The notes: a model not told the origin generated them from the sequence alone. Shown: positions 1 to 7,806, numbered from the stretch's first letter. The stretch is DNA of 44,420 bases from JAGWNR01 sp964565685 (GCA_964565685.1 CAZMFR010000008.1:1-44420); one strand, 5' to 3'. Numbers and translations: made by a program.

Positions 1-1
1 G

Positions 2-97
2 TCATGGTCAGGCGGTTCTGACCTCCTAAATGTCCGGTTGGAGGCAGGGTTTGTACAAATACTGGGGGCATATGAGGATTGGATTCATTATAGATGA
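2..97 (+). CDS. possible C-terminal end of a gene cut by the left edge
   Basis: Frame 2 stays open from the first base of the window for 31 codons and stops at TGA 95-97. The residues (ending ...AYEDWIHYR) look protein-like, whereas the other two plus frames close within about 30 bases. There is no start because the window begins inside it. No family is recognised and the piece is short enough that it could be chance. Confidence 0.3.
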   Translation, partial: SWSGGSDLLNVRLEAGFVQILGAYEDWIHYR

Positions 98-274
98 TAT
101 TCCGTGATCATAATGTTCGATGATGTGGATAAGTGAGAGAAGAGTAGGGAGCATATAAAAAACCGCAATTTCCTAGTTTAGGTTTATAAGCAAAGCCGTG
201 CTATACAATCACAACTGGAGAGCCAGAATCACCAACAAGAGCATATGAATAATCGCAAGCATAAGAATCGGCCA
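98..274. other. intergenic stretch, nothing recognised
   Basis: Non-coding stretch between the left-edge fragment and the first minus-strand gene. No RNA gene, strong promoter or terminator with a T-run was found in it. Confidence 0.5.
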
Positions 275-577
275 TTAGAATAGACTGGAACTCAGATACT
301 CGGCGACATCGTCAGCATTCATTTTGCCGGCTAGAAAATCATCGACCTCAAAGGGCTCTAGAACCCCGACACGAGCAGAGATAACCTCATCGACAAAGAA
401 ACGGAAAATTTTGCCATAAGGTTTTATAAGAACTATAGAAGAAGTTAAGGCACGATAATCTAATAAAACACCAGTGCATTCTTCAATTTCAGAACCACAA
501 TTATCGTCTTCACGTTCAATAACAACTTTCCAAAGCAAGCGTGTTTTATTGCGAACTATATCTTGATTTTTAAGCAT
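275..577 (-). CDS. hypothetical protein, 100 aa
   Basis: Small soluble acidic protein with no membrane segment or signal peptide. The middle reads as alternating beta strands (VLLDYRALTSSIVLIKPYGKIF) and the C-terminus is helical and acidic (EVDDFLAGKMNADDVAEYL). No family is recognised. It lies 120 bp downstream of the minus-strand gene at 698-988 and may share its transcript. The ATG is followed by normal codon use; no clear Shine-Dalgarno site is visible in the A/T-rich upstream sequence. Confidence 0.6.
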   Translation of the reverse strand: MLKNQDIVRNKTRLLWKVVIEREDDNCGSEIEECTGVLLDYRALTSSIVLIKPYGKIFRFFVDEVISARVGVLEPFEVDDFLAGKMNADDVAEYLSSSLF

Positions 578-697
578 TAATTTTTTTAATTAGCAGGGAA
601 GACTTGATAAACCTAATGCACAGAATGCCGGAGAATTGAATGACGATGGTCAACCCATCCTCCAGCGTTCTATGCACTAGGGCATAGAACTGCGCGA

Positions 698-988
698 CTA
701 ATAGCTAGCTTCTTTGTTGTCACTTACAAAGTTTTGAACATACAAATCGACATACTCGACAACTCGATTATCACGAGCAACACGGACAGGCTTGATTAAG
801 AAAGAAGCGGTACCTTTCTCCTCCGCAACCAGAGCAAAACGCTCATAGAAGTCCTTATCGGCCTTTGCCGTAAATACGGAACCTGCATAAAGGATGCGAA
901 CCTTATAGGATGTACCTTCGCGGCCGGAGAATTCCCATGGAAGTTGCTCAACTTTCAAGATCATGACGCCAGATAAATCAAATTTCAT
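698..988 (-). CDS. hypothetical protein, 96 aa, possibly beta-barrel
   Basis: Small soluble protein rich in beta-forming residues: 'GVMILKVEQLPWEF', 'YKVRILYAGSVFTAKADKDFY', 'TASFLIKPVRVAR', 'VVEYVDLYVQNFV'. This strand pattern is compatible with an OB-fold-like barrel, which is an inference only; no family is recognised. It precedes the gene at 275-577 on the same strand. The upstream sequence is extremely A/T-rich (a run of T/A around 990-1012), consistent with a promoter region but without a clean consensus. Confidence 0.6.
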   Translation of the reverse strand: MKFDLSGVMILKVEQLPWEFSGREGTSYKVRILYAGSVFTAKADKDFYERFALVAEEKGTASFLIKPVRVARDNRVVEYVDLYVQNFVSDNKEASY

Positions 989-1061
989 TGAATTATAATT
1001 TTTTTTATATATGAGATATAAATCGACCTTTGTAAGTAGGGAACTAGGTATTTAAAAGAAA

Positions 1062-1086
1062 ACACCCCAGTTTCTCTCTGGGGTGT
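1062..1086 (-). terminator. intrinsic terminator of the ABC exporter gene
   Basis: Perfect 9-bp stem ACACCCCAG / CTGGGGTGT with a 7-nt loop, followed on the minus strand by a T-rich tail (TTTTCTTTT, about 1052-1061). It lies 112 bp after the stop codon of the exporter gene. Confidence 0.8.
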
Positions 1087-1090
1087 CTAT

Positions 1091-1130
1091 GTCGCACAAT
1101 ATAGATTGTTGGTATGGTGAATTGTGCGAC
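1091..1130. repeat. 10-bp inverted repeat, related to 3211-3256
   Basis: Perfect arms GTCGCACAAT and ATTGTGCGAC separated by 20 nt, in the 3' region of the exporter gene just before its terminator. A second weaker hairpin, ACAGCG/CGCTGT, lies at 1154-1179. The right half (GATTGTTGG...TGAATTGTG) recurs imperfectly at 3230-3256. Confidence 0.7.
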
Positions 1131-1197
1131 AACACCATCTTATTTTATAAAAAACAGCGAGATCCGTAGACCACGCTGTGTGTAATTGTTTCTCACG

Positions 1198-3012
1198 TCA
1201 TGCCATAATCACTTGATTGTGGACAAGGCGCTGATAGAATTCGTTTGTGTGAAGGAGTTCGTCATGCGAACCCTCGCCGACAACCTTACCTTCATCAAAG
1301 ACGAAGATCTTGTCAGCATCCCGGACTGTCGCCAAACGATGTGCGATGATGATTGTCGTTTTACCGACGGACGCTTCCCGAATGCTTTCGCGAATCCGTG
1401 CTTCATTTTCCGTGTCGAGGCTTGATGTCGCCTCGTCAAAGATAAGAATATGCGGATTCTTTATGAGCGCCCGGGCAATGCCGACCCTTTGCCGCTGACC
1501 GCCGGAGAGTTTAATCCCTCGTTCGCCAATCAATGTTTCCCAGCCCTTCTCGAGCTTGTCGGAAAACTCCGATATGCGCGACAACTTGGCGACACTGTCC
1601 AGTTCGTCAATGGTGACCTTGTCGGCAGAACCATTCATGCCAAACGTTACGTTGTAGCGCATGGTGCCGTCAAACAACGATACGTCTTGCGGAACGAGGC
1701 CGATATTCCGACGCAGTTCACGAAAGTCGAGCATTCTGATGTCGACGCCATCGATGAGCACGTGACCATTTTGAGGATCAAATGCCCGTAACATGAGACC
1801 AACAAGCGTTGACTTCCCTGCTCCCGATTTACCGACAAACGCGTGGCGCTTGCCTTCTTCAAGAACAAAAGAAACATCCTTTAGTGCCGGAATCTCCTTT
1901 GATTCATCCGGCTTGGTCAAATCAACTTCATCGGTGTCATCGTTCAGATCGTCTTTTTCCGTTCTTGAACGATAAGTGAAGCCGACATGTCGAAACTCGA
2001 TCTGCCCCTTGAAATGTTCAATGGGAACGGGGTGAGTGGGCATCACAATATCCGGCTGATAGTCGAGGAACCTGAAGTATTTACCGACAGGTGCAATGTT
2101 TTTTGCCAGATTACGCTGGACATTGCTGATGTTCGACATGGTGCCCAATGCGGACGCGATCCACATGTAGATGGCGACGAACATTCCCGTGCTAATTTCT
2201 CCCTTGTAAGTCAGATAACCTGCCAGAGCGATGCATGCCGCTTGTGAGAGCGATATGAACCACTGACCGCCGTAGAACCAGCCCAGATATGATGTCCAGA
2301 CTGGTTTACTCTGATTGCTCTGCTTGGCGTTTTCTTCGTCGCATTCGCCTCGTACCCTTTCTTCTTGTGCGTTAACGAACACGACGTCAGCATTTTGGAT
2401 CATCTCGCCCTGCTTTTTCGACACCAAGTTTGAAGAGGTGTCGAGCTGGCGCAATCTGGGGACAAAACGCGAGTTATATCTGAATGTATAGACCAAGAAG
2501 CATGTGATTGCTCCAAGGACGCACAAACCGATGACAGGCGCCTTGACCAAGAGAAACGTAAGCGGCAATAGAATCATGAATGCGGTAGGAATCAAGTCGT
2601 AGATACTCATGAAAACCATTCCCGCAATCGCCGCTTCTCCTTTTGATATAACACTCCGTTTGATTACGGAATGCCCGAGATGATGTTGACCCATGGAAAT
2701 ACTAAAGAACTTTTCCATGGACACACGCGACAGATGCCGCGTGATATCAAAATCAACTTTGCGGATTTCGATGTGTTCCCGGACATAGCTGATGCCAGAC
2801 CGGATACACGCCAATACTGCCCAAAGACTGATAGCCAGAACAAATGTGTGCATGTCGCCCTTCGTCACCGCAGTCACGATGTGACCGAAGATGAGAGGGA
2901 CAACTGCAACGATTGTCTGCTGGGAAAGCAAAAGCGCAAGAGCGCCAATGATATACCAGCGATACGGAGCGCAAAGGCCCCATATCCTTTTGAGGATTTT
3001 TATTGTTTTCAC
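1198..3012 (-). CDS. ABC exporter half-transporter (MsbA/MdlB type)
   Basis: Fused transmembrane and ATPase protein of 604 aa, the normal length for a homodimeric type IV ABC exporter of the inner membrane. About six membrane segments fill residues 15-300. The nucleotide-binding domain has Walker A GKSGAGKST (394-402), signature LSGGQRQR, Walker B ILIFDEA and a TSSLD D-loop, followed by the H-loop AHRLAT. An acidic insertion rich in D, E and K (about 351-373) sits between the first ATPase strands and is unusual. The start is GTG at 3012; an in-frame TGA lies just upstream. Candidate promoters are the extended -10 boxes at 3083-3100, giving a leader of about 70 nt. The substrate cannot be told from sequence; lipid, peptide or drug export are all possible. 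Confidence 0.92.
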   Translation of the reverse strand: MKTIKILKRIWGLCAPYRWYIIGALALLLSQQTIVAVVPLIFGHIVTAVTKGDMHTFVLAISLWAVLACIRSGISYVREHIEIRKVDFDITRHLSRVSMEKFFSISMGQHHLGHSVIKRSVISKGEAAIAGMVFMSIYDLIPTAFMILLPLTFLLVKAPVIGLCVLGAITCFLVYTFRYNSRFVPRLRQLDTSSNLVSKKQGEMIQNADVVFVNAQEERVRGECDEENAKQSNQSKPVWTSYLGWFYGGQWFISLSQAACIALAGYLTYKGEISTGMFVAIYMWIASALGTMSNISNVQRNLAKNIAPVGKYFRFLDYQPDIVMPTHPVPIEHFKGQIEFRHVGFTYRSRTEKDDLNDDTDEVDLTKPDESKEIPALKDVSFVLEEGKRHAFVGKSGAGKSTLVGLMLRAFDPQNGHVLIDGVDIRMLDFRELRRNIGLVPQDVSLFDGTMRYNVTFGMNGSADKVTIDELDSVAKLSRISEFSDKLEKGWETLIGERGIKLSGGQRQRVGIARALIKNPHILIFDEATSSLDTENEARIRESIREASVGKTTIIIAHRLATVRDADKIFVFDEGKVVGEGSHDELLHTNEFYQRLVHNQVIMA

Positions 3013-3082
3013 ACGTCAAAGATCTTTTTTGTTTTTGTTGTTTCTTTCCGTTCATGCACATGCATGGCGGAAACCTGTAATA

Positions 3083-3100
3083 TCATAGCATATTTATAGC
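3083..3100 (-). promoter_or_regulatory. two adjacent extended -10 boxes for the ABC exporter
   Basis: On the minus strand TGCTATAAA (3092-3100) is followed immediately by TGCTATGAT (3083-3091). Both fit an extended -10 element about 70-80 nt before the GTG start. Neither has a clear -35 box. Confidence 0.45.
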
Positions 3101-3145
3101 ATGCTTGTCAAGCCATAAAACGGCTCTTAAAAGTTATTCACAACA

Positions 3146-3177
3146 CCCCCATTGACGTATAAGAAAAACTGTACGAC
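3146..3177. repeat. 32-bp intergenic repeat, copy 1
   Basis: Begins CCCCCATTGACGTAT and ends AACTGTACGAC. It matches 29 of 32 positions with the segment at 5401-5432 and lies outside genes in both places. Read on the minus strand each copy contains a -10-like TATACG. Confidence 0.7.
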
Positions 3178-3210
3178 ACTAGAATACATAGGACTTATCT
3201 AGTTATTCCG

Positions 3211-3256
3211 TCGCTGACGCACAGGTATGATTGTTGGGAACATGAATTGTGTGTCA
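3211..3256. repeat. degenerate copy of the 1091-1130 inverted repeat
   Basis: The segment GATTGTTGG..A..TGAATTGTG.G.CA (3230-3258) resembles 1104-1133, and the outer arms can still pair partly (GACGCACA with TGTGTGTC). It lies 15 bp after the stop of the YqfO-like gene, so both copies sit 3' of minus-strand transcription units. Confidence 0.5.
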
Positions 3257-3270
3257 CAAGGGGCTTAAAT

Positions 3271-3594
3271 TCAAATATTTTCTAACGGATATATATCAAG
3301 CGCAACTTCATCGTACGGATGGACAGTTTTTATTGCTTTTATAACTTCTTGTAGCTTTTCTCTTGGACAAACCATCTCAATCCTTTCTTCAATGACTTCT
3401 TCAAATTTACCTATTTTACCGATATGAGGATCAGCACCTTGTTCTGGCTTGAACCTTCCGATGCCTTTTGTCGAGAATGAGCAAAAACTGTAATTTCCAA
3501 TTTTTCCGGCACCGGCTTTACCCATAGCTTCACGAACAATATCCGTGTGGGTTTCAGGTACGAATACTACAATTTTTACATTTTTTGAATCCAT
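3271..3594 (-). CDS. NIF3/YqfO-family domain protein (CutA-like fold)
   Basis: Protein of 107 aa that matches the stand-alone form of the insert domain of NIF3/YqfO proteins: N-terminal 'KIVVFVPETHTDIVREAMGKAGAGKIGNYSFCSF', a central 'GRFKPEQGADPHIG', and the closing 'AIKTVHPYDEVALDIYPL' with the family's HPYDE motif. Such domains form trimers and may bind metal or small ligands; the biological role is not established. The gene overlaps the 3' end of the upstream hydrolase by 19 bp, implying a single transcript. Confidence 0.85.
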   Translation of the reverse strand: MDSKNVKIVVFVPETHTDIVREAMGKAGAGKIGNYSFCSFSTKGIGRFKPEQGADPHIGKIGKFEEVIEERIEMVCPREKLQEVIKAIKTVHPYDEVALDIYPLENI

Positions 3595-4451
3595 GATCGT
3601 ATTGAATCGGCTAATTGTTGTCCGTAATCATTATATTGATGATCTGCATCACCAAGGATATTTGTCTCGACATTCGGAGAGGATACCATCGCTTTCTTAA
3701 TCCTATTCATAGTTTCTTTAATGGGAATTACCAAAGCACCGTCTTTACTCCCCATAATTGTAAGGGCGGGGATTTTTATCTTGCTAAGCACAGGAAGCAA
3801 ATCTTTAGGATCATAGAAATTGAAGATAGCTACTTTCGAAGTTTCGCTACTAATACTCATGTATGTATCAGCGGAGAGATAATTTTCGTCCCAGACAAGA
3901 AACGGCATAAGCTCTTCACCCTTACCATCCGCAATCATTTTCTTTGCGGTATCGATGTCTCTTTGATAGTCTTTGTCTTTTTTGGCTAGACCCACCATAT
4001 CTGCCGGTGATATAAAGATGAGTGATTTGATGCGGTTATCATTTAGCTCTGCAGAGTAGTAAGCGATTTTAGGGCCACCAAGGCTGTGGCCGGAAAGATG
4101 TATTTCCGAGAATCCTTTTGATAAAGCAAAATCAATGGCCGCCTTAATATCAAGTGCAGAATCTTCAAATTTTTCGTATGAGTTCCCAATTCTAACTATG
4201 TTACGCTTATTGCCTTCAATCTTGTAAAGATCCTTGGCTAATTCGCATCCTCGATTATTAAAAGTAAAGAGTGCAATTCCATTTGCGGTAAGTTCTTGAG
4301 CTATAAAATCTAGAAACTTATTTTCGTAAAAATTACCTCCCATTCCGTGGACATGGACGAGAATCTTGCCATTCGGTTTTTCAGATTCATAGAGAAGTCC
4401 GGCGAGCTCTAAACCGTCTTTCGTGCATATGCGATTAAAAGATGTTTCCAT
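3576..4451 (-). CDS. alpha/beta hydrolase
   Basis: Cytoplasmic serine hydrolase of 291 aa. The oxyanion-loop motif HVHGMGG is near residue 33, the nucleophile elbow GHSLGG near 120, the acid strand 'ALTIMGSKDGALV' near 230 and a C-terminal GDADHQY carrying the likely catalytic histidine, so the Ser-Asp-His triad is complete. The cap region (about 150-220) is helical and charged. The substrate is unknown; esterases and acyl-thioesterases share this layout. An extended -10 box (TGCTATACT, 4464-4472) ends 12 nt before the ATG, so the mRNA leader would be only a few nucleotides. Confidence 0.85.
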   Translation of the reverse strand: METSFNRICTKDGLELAGLLYESEKPNGKILVHVHGMGGNFYENKFLDFIAQELTANGIALFTFNNRGCELAKDLYKIEGNKRNIVRIGNSYEKFEDSALDIKAAIDFALSKGFSEIHLSGHSLGGPKIAYYSAELNDNRIKSLIFISPADMVGLAKKDKDYQRDIDTAKKMIADGKGEELMPFLVWDENYLSADTYMSISSETSKVAIFNFYDPKDLLPVLSKIKIPALTIMGSKDGALVIPIKETMNRIKKAMVSSPNVETNILGDADHQYNDYGQQLADSIRSWIQKM

Positions 4452-4463
4452 AACTTAATTCAA

Positions 4464-4472
4464 AGTATAGCA
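4464..4472 (-). promoter_or_regulatory. extended -10 promoter of the hydrolase gene
   Basis: TGCTATACT on the minus strand, 12 nt before the ATG at 4451. The predicted leader is about 5 nt. No consensus -35 box. Confidence 0.6.
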
Positions 4473-4583
4473 AAAATCGTAAAAATTCCAATGTGTTTGA
4501 CTAATATGACAGCTCGTGCTATAAACGATAAATAATGCTCTTTGATTTTGAAGAGTTCAACACAACCAAATATGGAGGTAAAA

Positions 4584-4880
4584 ATGCCAAATGTCATTAT
4601 TGTCGGCTTTGAAAAACTCGAAGCCAAGAAACTACGGGATCAGGTCGATGCCGTTATTAAACGGTTGGGTAAGGAGGGTGATTCGGTCACTTCGATCTTG
4701 TCTGCTGAAACAAAATGGTGTGGAAGTCGCAATCGTGCGCCGTATCTCATCGTTCGGCACACCAAACCTCGGCAGGCCAAAGTTGTAGCTTCAGCACTCC
4801 ACTTAGCTTTGAACCTCGACATCGAAATTGAAGTCATCAGCGGATTTCTCGCAAGTGTTACTCAACCACCAGAAGAATAA
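4584..4880 (+). CDS. hypothetical protein, 98 aa
   Basis: The start is set at ATG 4584 because a strong Shine-Dalgarno GGAGGT lies at 4574-4579. An upstream in-frame ATG at 4542 has no such site. The protein begins MPNVIIVGFEKLEAKK and has alternating beta and alpha segments without membrane spans, in a ferredoxin-like pattern: strand, helix 'LRDQVDAVIKRLG', strands 'WCGSRNRAPYLIVRH', helix 'AKVVASALHLAL', strand 'DIEIEVISGFL'. The function is not recognised. The gene is followed by the GNAT gene with a 12-bp gap, so they are probably co-transcribed. Confidence 0.7.
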   Translation: MPNVIIVGFEKLEAKKLRDQVDAVIKRLGKEGDSVTSILSAETKWCGSRNRAPYLIVRHTKPRQAKVVASALHLALNLDIEIEVISGFLASVTQPPEE

Positions 4881-4892
4881 GGGAGGATGCTT

Positions 4893-5324
4893 ATGAAAGT
4901 CGATATTCGAAGAACATGTGGTGCCGACTTCCCTGCTATTCAGAAGATTCTACAATCCGCAGGTTTGGTCGGAGACTGGTTCAATTGTGAATTGTTCATG
5001 AGACTTCTTGCGAGAAACGAGGGATTCTATTTCGTAGCGACAAGGAACCGTGTCGTTTTGGGAACAATCTTTTCTTCGCATGACGGCGGATACTTCGGGT
5101 ATATTTACAAACTCGGAGTTCTTCCTCAATACCAACGTGAAGGTATTGGATCTGCTCTCTTGCAAAGAGTAATAAATGAGTTTAAAAAAATCGGAATTGA
5201 CTGGTATTTTTGTCACGTTGACAAGGATAATATCGCTTCGATTTCGGTTCTTGACAAGTATGGTATCGCGCCTCAAACACGATTTTTTATGGCTGACAAC
5301 TGGAGCTATGTGATCAAAAAATGA
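4893..5324 (+). CDS. GNAT-family N-acetyltransferase
   Basis: Protein of 143 aa with the GCN5-related acetyltransferase fold: an N-terminal 'DIRRTCGADFPAIQKIL', the beta4 strand 'GYIYKLGVLPQYQREGIGSALLQRVI' carrying the acetyl-CoA pyrophosphate loop (QREGIG), and 'WYFCHVDKDNIASISVLDKYG' near the C-terminus. The acceptor substrate is unknown. The start at 4893 is preferred over ATG 4887 because the GGGAGG site (4881-4886) abuts 4887 directly, while 4893 has 6-nt spacing. The gene ends just before an intrinsic terminator at 5339. Confidence 0.88.
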   Translation: MKVDIRRTCGADFPAIQKILQSAGLVGDWFNCELFMRLLARNEGFYFVATRNRVVLGTIFSSHDGGYFGYIYKLGVLPQYQREGIGSALLQRVINEFKKIGIDWYFCHVDKDNIASISVLDKYGIAPQTRFFMADNWSYVIKK

Positions 5325-5338
5325 ATCTGCGTAAACGC

Positions 5339-5370
5339 AAAGCCGCCGGGGAAACTGGTGGCTTTTTTCA
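5339..5370 (+). terminator. intrinsic terminator after the GNAT gene
   Basis: Stem AAGCCGCC / GGTGGCTT with a short loop followed by TTTTTT (5362-5367). Confidence 0.8.
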
Positions 5371-5400
5371 TTTCATCATCGTTTTTTGTTATCCCCTCCT

Positions 5401-5432
5401 CCCCCATTGACGTATAGCAAAAACTGTATGAC
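5401..5432. repeat. 32-bp intergenic repeat, copy 2
   Basis: 29 of 32 bases match 3146-3177. Immediately after it comes a palindromic ATGACGTCAT (about 5428-5437). Confidence 0.7.
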
Positions 5433-5541
5433 GTCATGCTCTGTTATACTCGATTTTTCACTCCTTTTCCACTATAAAATCACACAAGAGGGTAGCCGCT
5501 TCCCTTTCAAAATAGGCCATTATTTTGAGCATCGATTTTAC

Positions 5542-5571
5542 TTGACAAATAACTATCTTATGGTGTATAAC
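5542..5571 (+). promoter_or_regulatory. sigma-70-type promoter of the 5680 gene
   Basis: TTGACA (5542-5547), 18-bp spacer, TATAAC (5566-5571). Transcription should start near 5578, leaving a leader of about 100 nt that contains three short hairpins before the ATG at 5680. Confidence 0.75.
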
Positions 5572-5679
5572 ACACGTAGAATAGTTGCCGCTCTATTCAG
5601 GATTACATGAAGTATTTCTATAGGTCGCAAGCTTATAGAAATGGGCTGAAACCCCATGGTCCTCAACAGGCATTAGAAA

Positions 5680-6402
5680 ATGAACATTGATACTGAAGAA
5701 ATTGCGCGCTTACTGCGCGTTGCGTCCAGTCCCATTCGGGAAAACTGGGAGAAAATACGAAACGAAGGTAAGAACCTGTTCGAGTTACGCTTACGGCGTG
5801 AGCAGTTAGACACTCTCGCAGAAACTTACCAAAAGAAGCTGCGGATCCTTGGGCGCCTATCGTGGGTTGTGATGATTATTACAACCATCGGTATAATCAT
5901 CTTTTCGATCTGGAGAAACTCAAGCTATGGTGCAGGAGTTTCACTGATTACCGAGATTATTATTTGGGTGGGAATATTCCTGTTACCAGTAATAGCGTTA
6001 AATGTCATTGGACAGGTATTAACCAGACGGTTTGAAAACGCATCAACCGATAGGACTCAATGCGACGTGGTGTTCGACAAATTCCAACGGTCAATTGATG
6101 CGCTAAATCCAATGGGTATTGGAAATCATTACCATGACGTCATCACCGAGCAGTATGTAACGAACATGGCAAGACATCTTGCTCTCCGAGTGCTCGATGC
6201 CGAACAAAGGTTTGAGAAGTCTCGTCTCAATCTGAATGAAGCGCGATATAACGTCATTCATGACGGTAATTGGATTGAAAAATGCCAAAACGACTTCGAG
6301 GGAATGTGGCATGTCGTCATCAATGACTTCGGGTTGAAATTGGACAAGTCAAGTATCTTCAAGCAGGCAGCAACCGAGCTTGCACAACGTAACACGAAAT
6401 AA
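5680..6402 (+). CDS. two-span membrane protein of unknown function, 240 aa
   Basis: An N-terminal soluble helix (residues 1-55, 'ELRLRREQLDTLAETYQKKLRIL') is followed by two hydrophobic segments (about 58-80 'SWVVMIITTIGIIIFSIW' and 92-115 'IIIWVGIFLLPVIALNVIG') and a long C-terminal soluble helical part. Both ends should face the same side. No family is recognised. It has its own promoter and a roughly 100-nt structured leader, and only a weak AGG upstream of the ATG. Long helices suggest an oligomer or a scaffold role, which is conjecture. Confidence 0.75.
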   Translation: MNIDTEEIARLLRVASSPIRENWEKIRNEGKNLFELRLRREQLDTLAETYQKKLRILGRLSWVVMIITTIGIIIFSIWRNSSYGAGVSLITEIIIWVGIFLLPVIALNVIGQVLTRRFENASTDRTQCDVVFDKFQRSIDALNPMGIGNHYHDVITEQYVTNMARHLALRVLDAEQRFEKSRLNLNEARYNVIHDGNWIEKCQNDFEGMWHVVINDFGLKLDKSSIFKQAATELAQRNTK

Positions 6403-6536
6403 AATCACTTTCGAGATTATGCAATCTCGGCCGCATAGGAATATGCGGCACTCTACTGGGTCTACGACAATCGTGTCGCGGATCCTGAGAGTTTGAACTT
6501 TGAAAAAACAATAAACCCTTAACCAAGGAACATAGT
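6403..6536 (+). promoter_or_regulatory. triple-hairpin leader before the 6537 gene
   Basis: Three hairpins lie end to end: CGAGATT/AATCTCG (6412-6429), GCCGCATA/TATGCGGC closed by a GGAA tetraloop (6430-6449), and CGACA/TGTCG (6465-6478). None has a T-run, so they are not a typical terminator; they may be a structured intercistronic RNA. A Shine-Dalgarno AAGGA follows at 6525-6529. Confidence 0.5.
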
Positions 6537-6944
6537 ATGAATAGTTTGCAAATCAAAGCTGCTCTGGCCGGAGTTTTTTTCGGACTGTGGCCGCTCTTCA
6601 TGAATCGGAGCAAGATGACGGGTAATGTTTCGTCAGCATTCTTTTCTCTAATTGTTTTTCTCTGTGTTCTTCCCTTCTCCTTGGGCGGATTGAAGACCAT
6701 AGATGGGATCAATTGGAAAATGGTCGTGGCCGCCGGAATAGCAGGAGCTGTCGGTGTCCTCTTCTTCAATGGCATGCTCGCAAAGGCTACCAAGGAAAAT
6801 GTCGGCATGTTGTTCGTCATTATGATCGTCGTTCAGACGACCATACCGGCCATCAACTATGCCTGCATGAATGGAGGCATGAGTCCTTCAAAGATCATCG
6901 GATTCGTCATGGCATTTGCCGCGGCGATATTGCTTACACGGTAA
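6537..6944 (+). CDS. half-size EamA/DMT-like membrane protein
   Basis: Protein of 135 aa with about five hydrophobic segments: 'AALAGVFFGLWPLF', 'AFFSLIVFLCVLPF', 'VVAAGIAGAVGVLFFNGML', 'VGMLFVIMIVVQTTIPAI', 'IIGFVMAFAAAILLTR'. This is one EamA-type unit, half of the usual ten-span drug/metabolite transporter, so it would need to pair with itself. The substrate is unknown. The ATG is preceded by AAGGA with 7-nt spacing and by a set of three hairpins. It probably shares a transcript with the next gene (29-bp gap). Confidence 0.75.
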   Translation: MNSLQIKAALAGVFFGLWPLFMNRSKMTGNVSSAFFSLIVFLCVLPFSLGGLKTIDGINWKMVVAAGIAGAVGVLFFNGMLAKATKENVGMLFVIMIVVQTTIPAINYACMNGGMSPSKIIGFVMAFAAAILLTR

Positions 6945-6973
6945 ACAAACAACAAACGAGAAAGAAACTTGTA

Positions 6974-7432
6974 ATGCAATTAAAAAATAAGCAGATGAAA
7001 GTGGTTAGTTATCGTGATGCAGGCGATCCGCCGAACCCACGCAATGTGGTTGCCTATAAGCGGTATAACCGCATGATAGTGTTTACCGGACTTCATGACG
7101 GTATGGATGGTGGCCGTGGTTCGACCTGCAACTTCGCGGAAGAAATTGTGATGGCCATTGCGAAAAATGAAAACATTGATCCTGTCTACTATACCTTCTT
7201 TGACCTGAAGACGCGCACCGGCTATGGTGACTCATACGAGCTCGGTGATTACAACTACGACGAGCTTCGCCTCCAATGGGAAGAACTTTCCCCACGCCCT
7301 GATAGCGTGTATTGGATCGAGCGCCGCTGCACCAGTGAAATTCTCCGCGATTTTGCGGAATTCATCTGGCAAGATGCTCCTGTCGGAAAATATCGCAACA
7401 GAGCATCGGAGGTTTACGGTTCCCTCAAATAA
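6974..7432 (+). CDS. hypothetical protein, 152 aa
   Basis: The frame is open far upstream, but the segment before 6974 overlaps the preceding gene and has poor composition. The likely start is ATG 6974 (MQLKNKQMKVVSY) or ATG 6995. The protein is soluble and rich in aromatic and acidic residues ('DPVYYTFFDLKTRTGYGDSYELGDYNYDELRLQWEEL'), with a conserved-looking N-terminal 'GDPPNPRNVVAYKRYNRMIVFTGLHDGMDGG'. No family is recognised. A strong terminator follows at 7444. Confidence 0.7.
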   Translation: MQLKNKQMKVVSYRDAGDPPNPRNVVAYKRYNRMIVFTGLHDGMDGGRGSTCNFAEEIVMAIAKNENIDPVYYTFFDLKTRTGYGDSYELGDYNYDELRLQWEELSPRPDSVYWIERRCTSEILRDFAEFIWQDAPVGKYRNRASEVYGSLK

Positions 7433-7443
7433 AAAATCGACAC

Positions 7444-7476
7444 AACCCCCCGTGAAGCAATTCGCGGGGGTTTTTT
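7444..7476 (+). terminator. intrinsic terminator
   Basis: Stem AACCCCCCG / CGCGGGGGTT followed by TTTTTT. It ends the plus-strand group, 10 bp before the stop of the convergent minus-strand gene. Confidence 0.85.
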
Positions 7477-7485
7477 GGCGGCTAT

Positions 7486-7791
7486 CTATTGAGGGCTAGG
7501 AAGCTGATTGCCGTTCGTATTCGGTATCGGCATCTGTCCGTTTTTTATGTTTATCAGGTTATCGAGAGCCGGAGTCCAAATGTCATCGATAAAGATATTC
7601 CAAAGATATCCAGCCGGCGCTTGCAGATAATCGTCCCAGATATTCACCGTGCCATTCCAAACATAGGAAATGTTGTCTTGAGTCGTAGGATTATTCACCG
7701 CCGAACGCACGCTGATGCCGTAATACCCTAGAACAATAAGAGCGATGAGCAATAGGATGAGCAATTGGATCAGACCGCGATTGCTTTTCAT
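7486..7791 (-). CDS. small single-span membrane-anchored protein, 101 aa
   Basis: The start is ATG 7791 (MKSNRGLIQLL), chosen because a TATAAT box (7801-7806) ends 9 nt before it; a longer reading from 7842 would start upstream of that box. Residues 7-27 (LIQLLILLLIALIVLGYYGIS) form a signal anchor. The remainder is an exported polar domain with several Trp and Asp residues and a proline-rich tail. The function is unknown. It lies downstream of gltX but has its own promoter. Confidence 0.7.
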   Translation of the reverse strand: MKSNRGLIQLLILLLIALIVLGYYGISVRSAVNNPTTQDNISYVWNGTVNIWDDYLQAPAGYLWNIFIDDIWTPALDNLINIKNGQMPIPNTNGNQLPSPQ

Positions 7792-7800
7792 GATGGGTCC

Positions 7801-7806
7801 ATTATA
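7801..7806 (-). promoter_or_regulatory. -10 box of the 7486-7791 gene
   Basis: TATAAT on the minus strand, 9 nt before the ATG, predicting a leader of about 2 nt. Confidence 0.55.

Larger units (their letters stand above)
5371..5679. other. intergenic region with repeat, promoter and structured leader
   Basis: About 310 bp without a gene. It holds the 32-bp repeat copy 2 (5401-5432), a consensus promoter (5542-5571) and, downstream of it, three small hairpins before the next ATG: GAATAG/CTATTC (5579-5598), TTTCTATA/TATAGAAA (5615-5641) and ATGGG/CCCAT (5641-5656). Confidence 0.6.

Noticed and set aside
3146..5432. TTGACG in the 32-bp repeats as a plus-strand -35 box
   Set aside because: No -10 box at 16-19 bp spacing in either copy; nearest TATACT-like words are more than 20 bp away.
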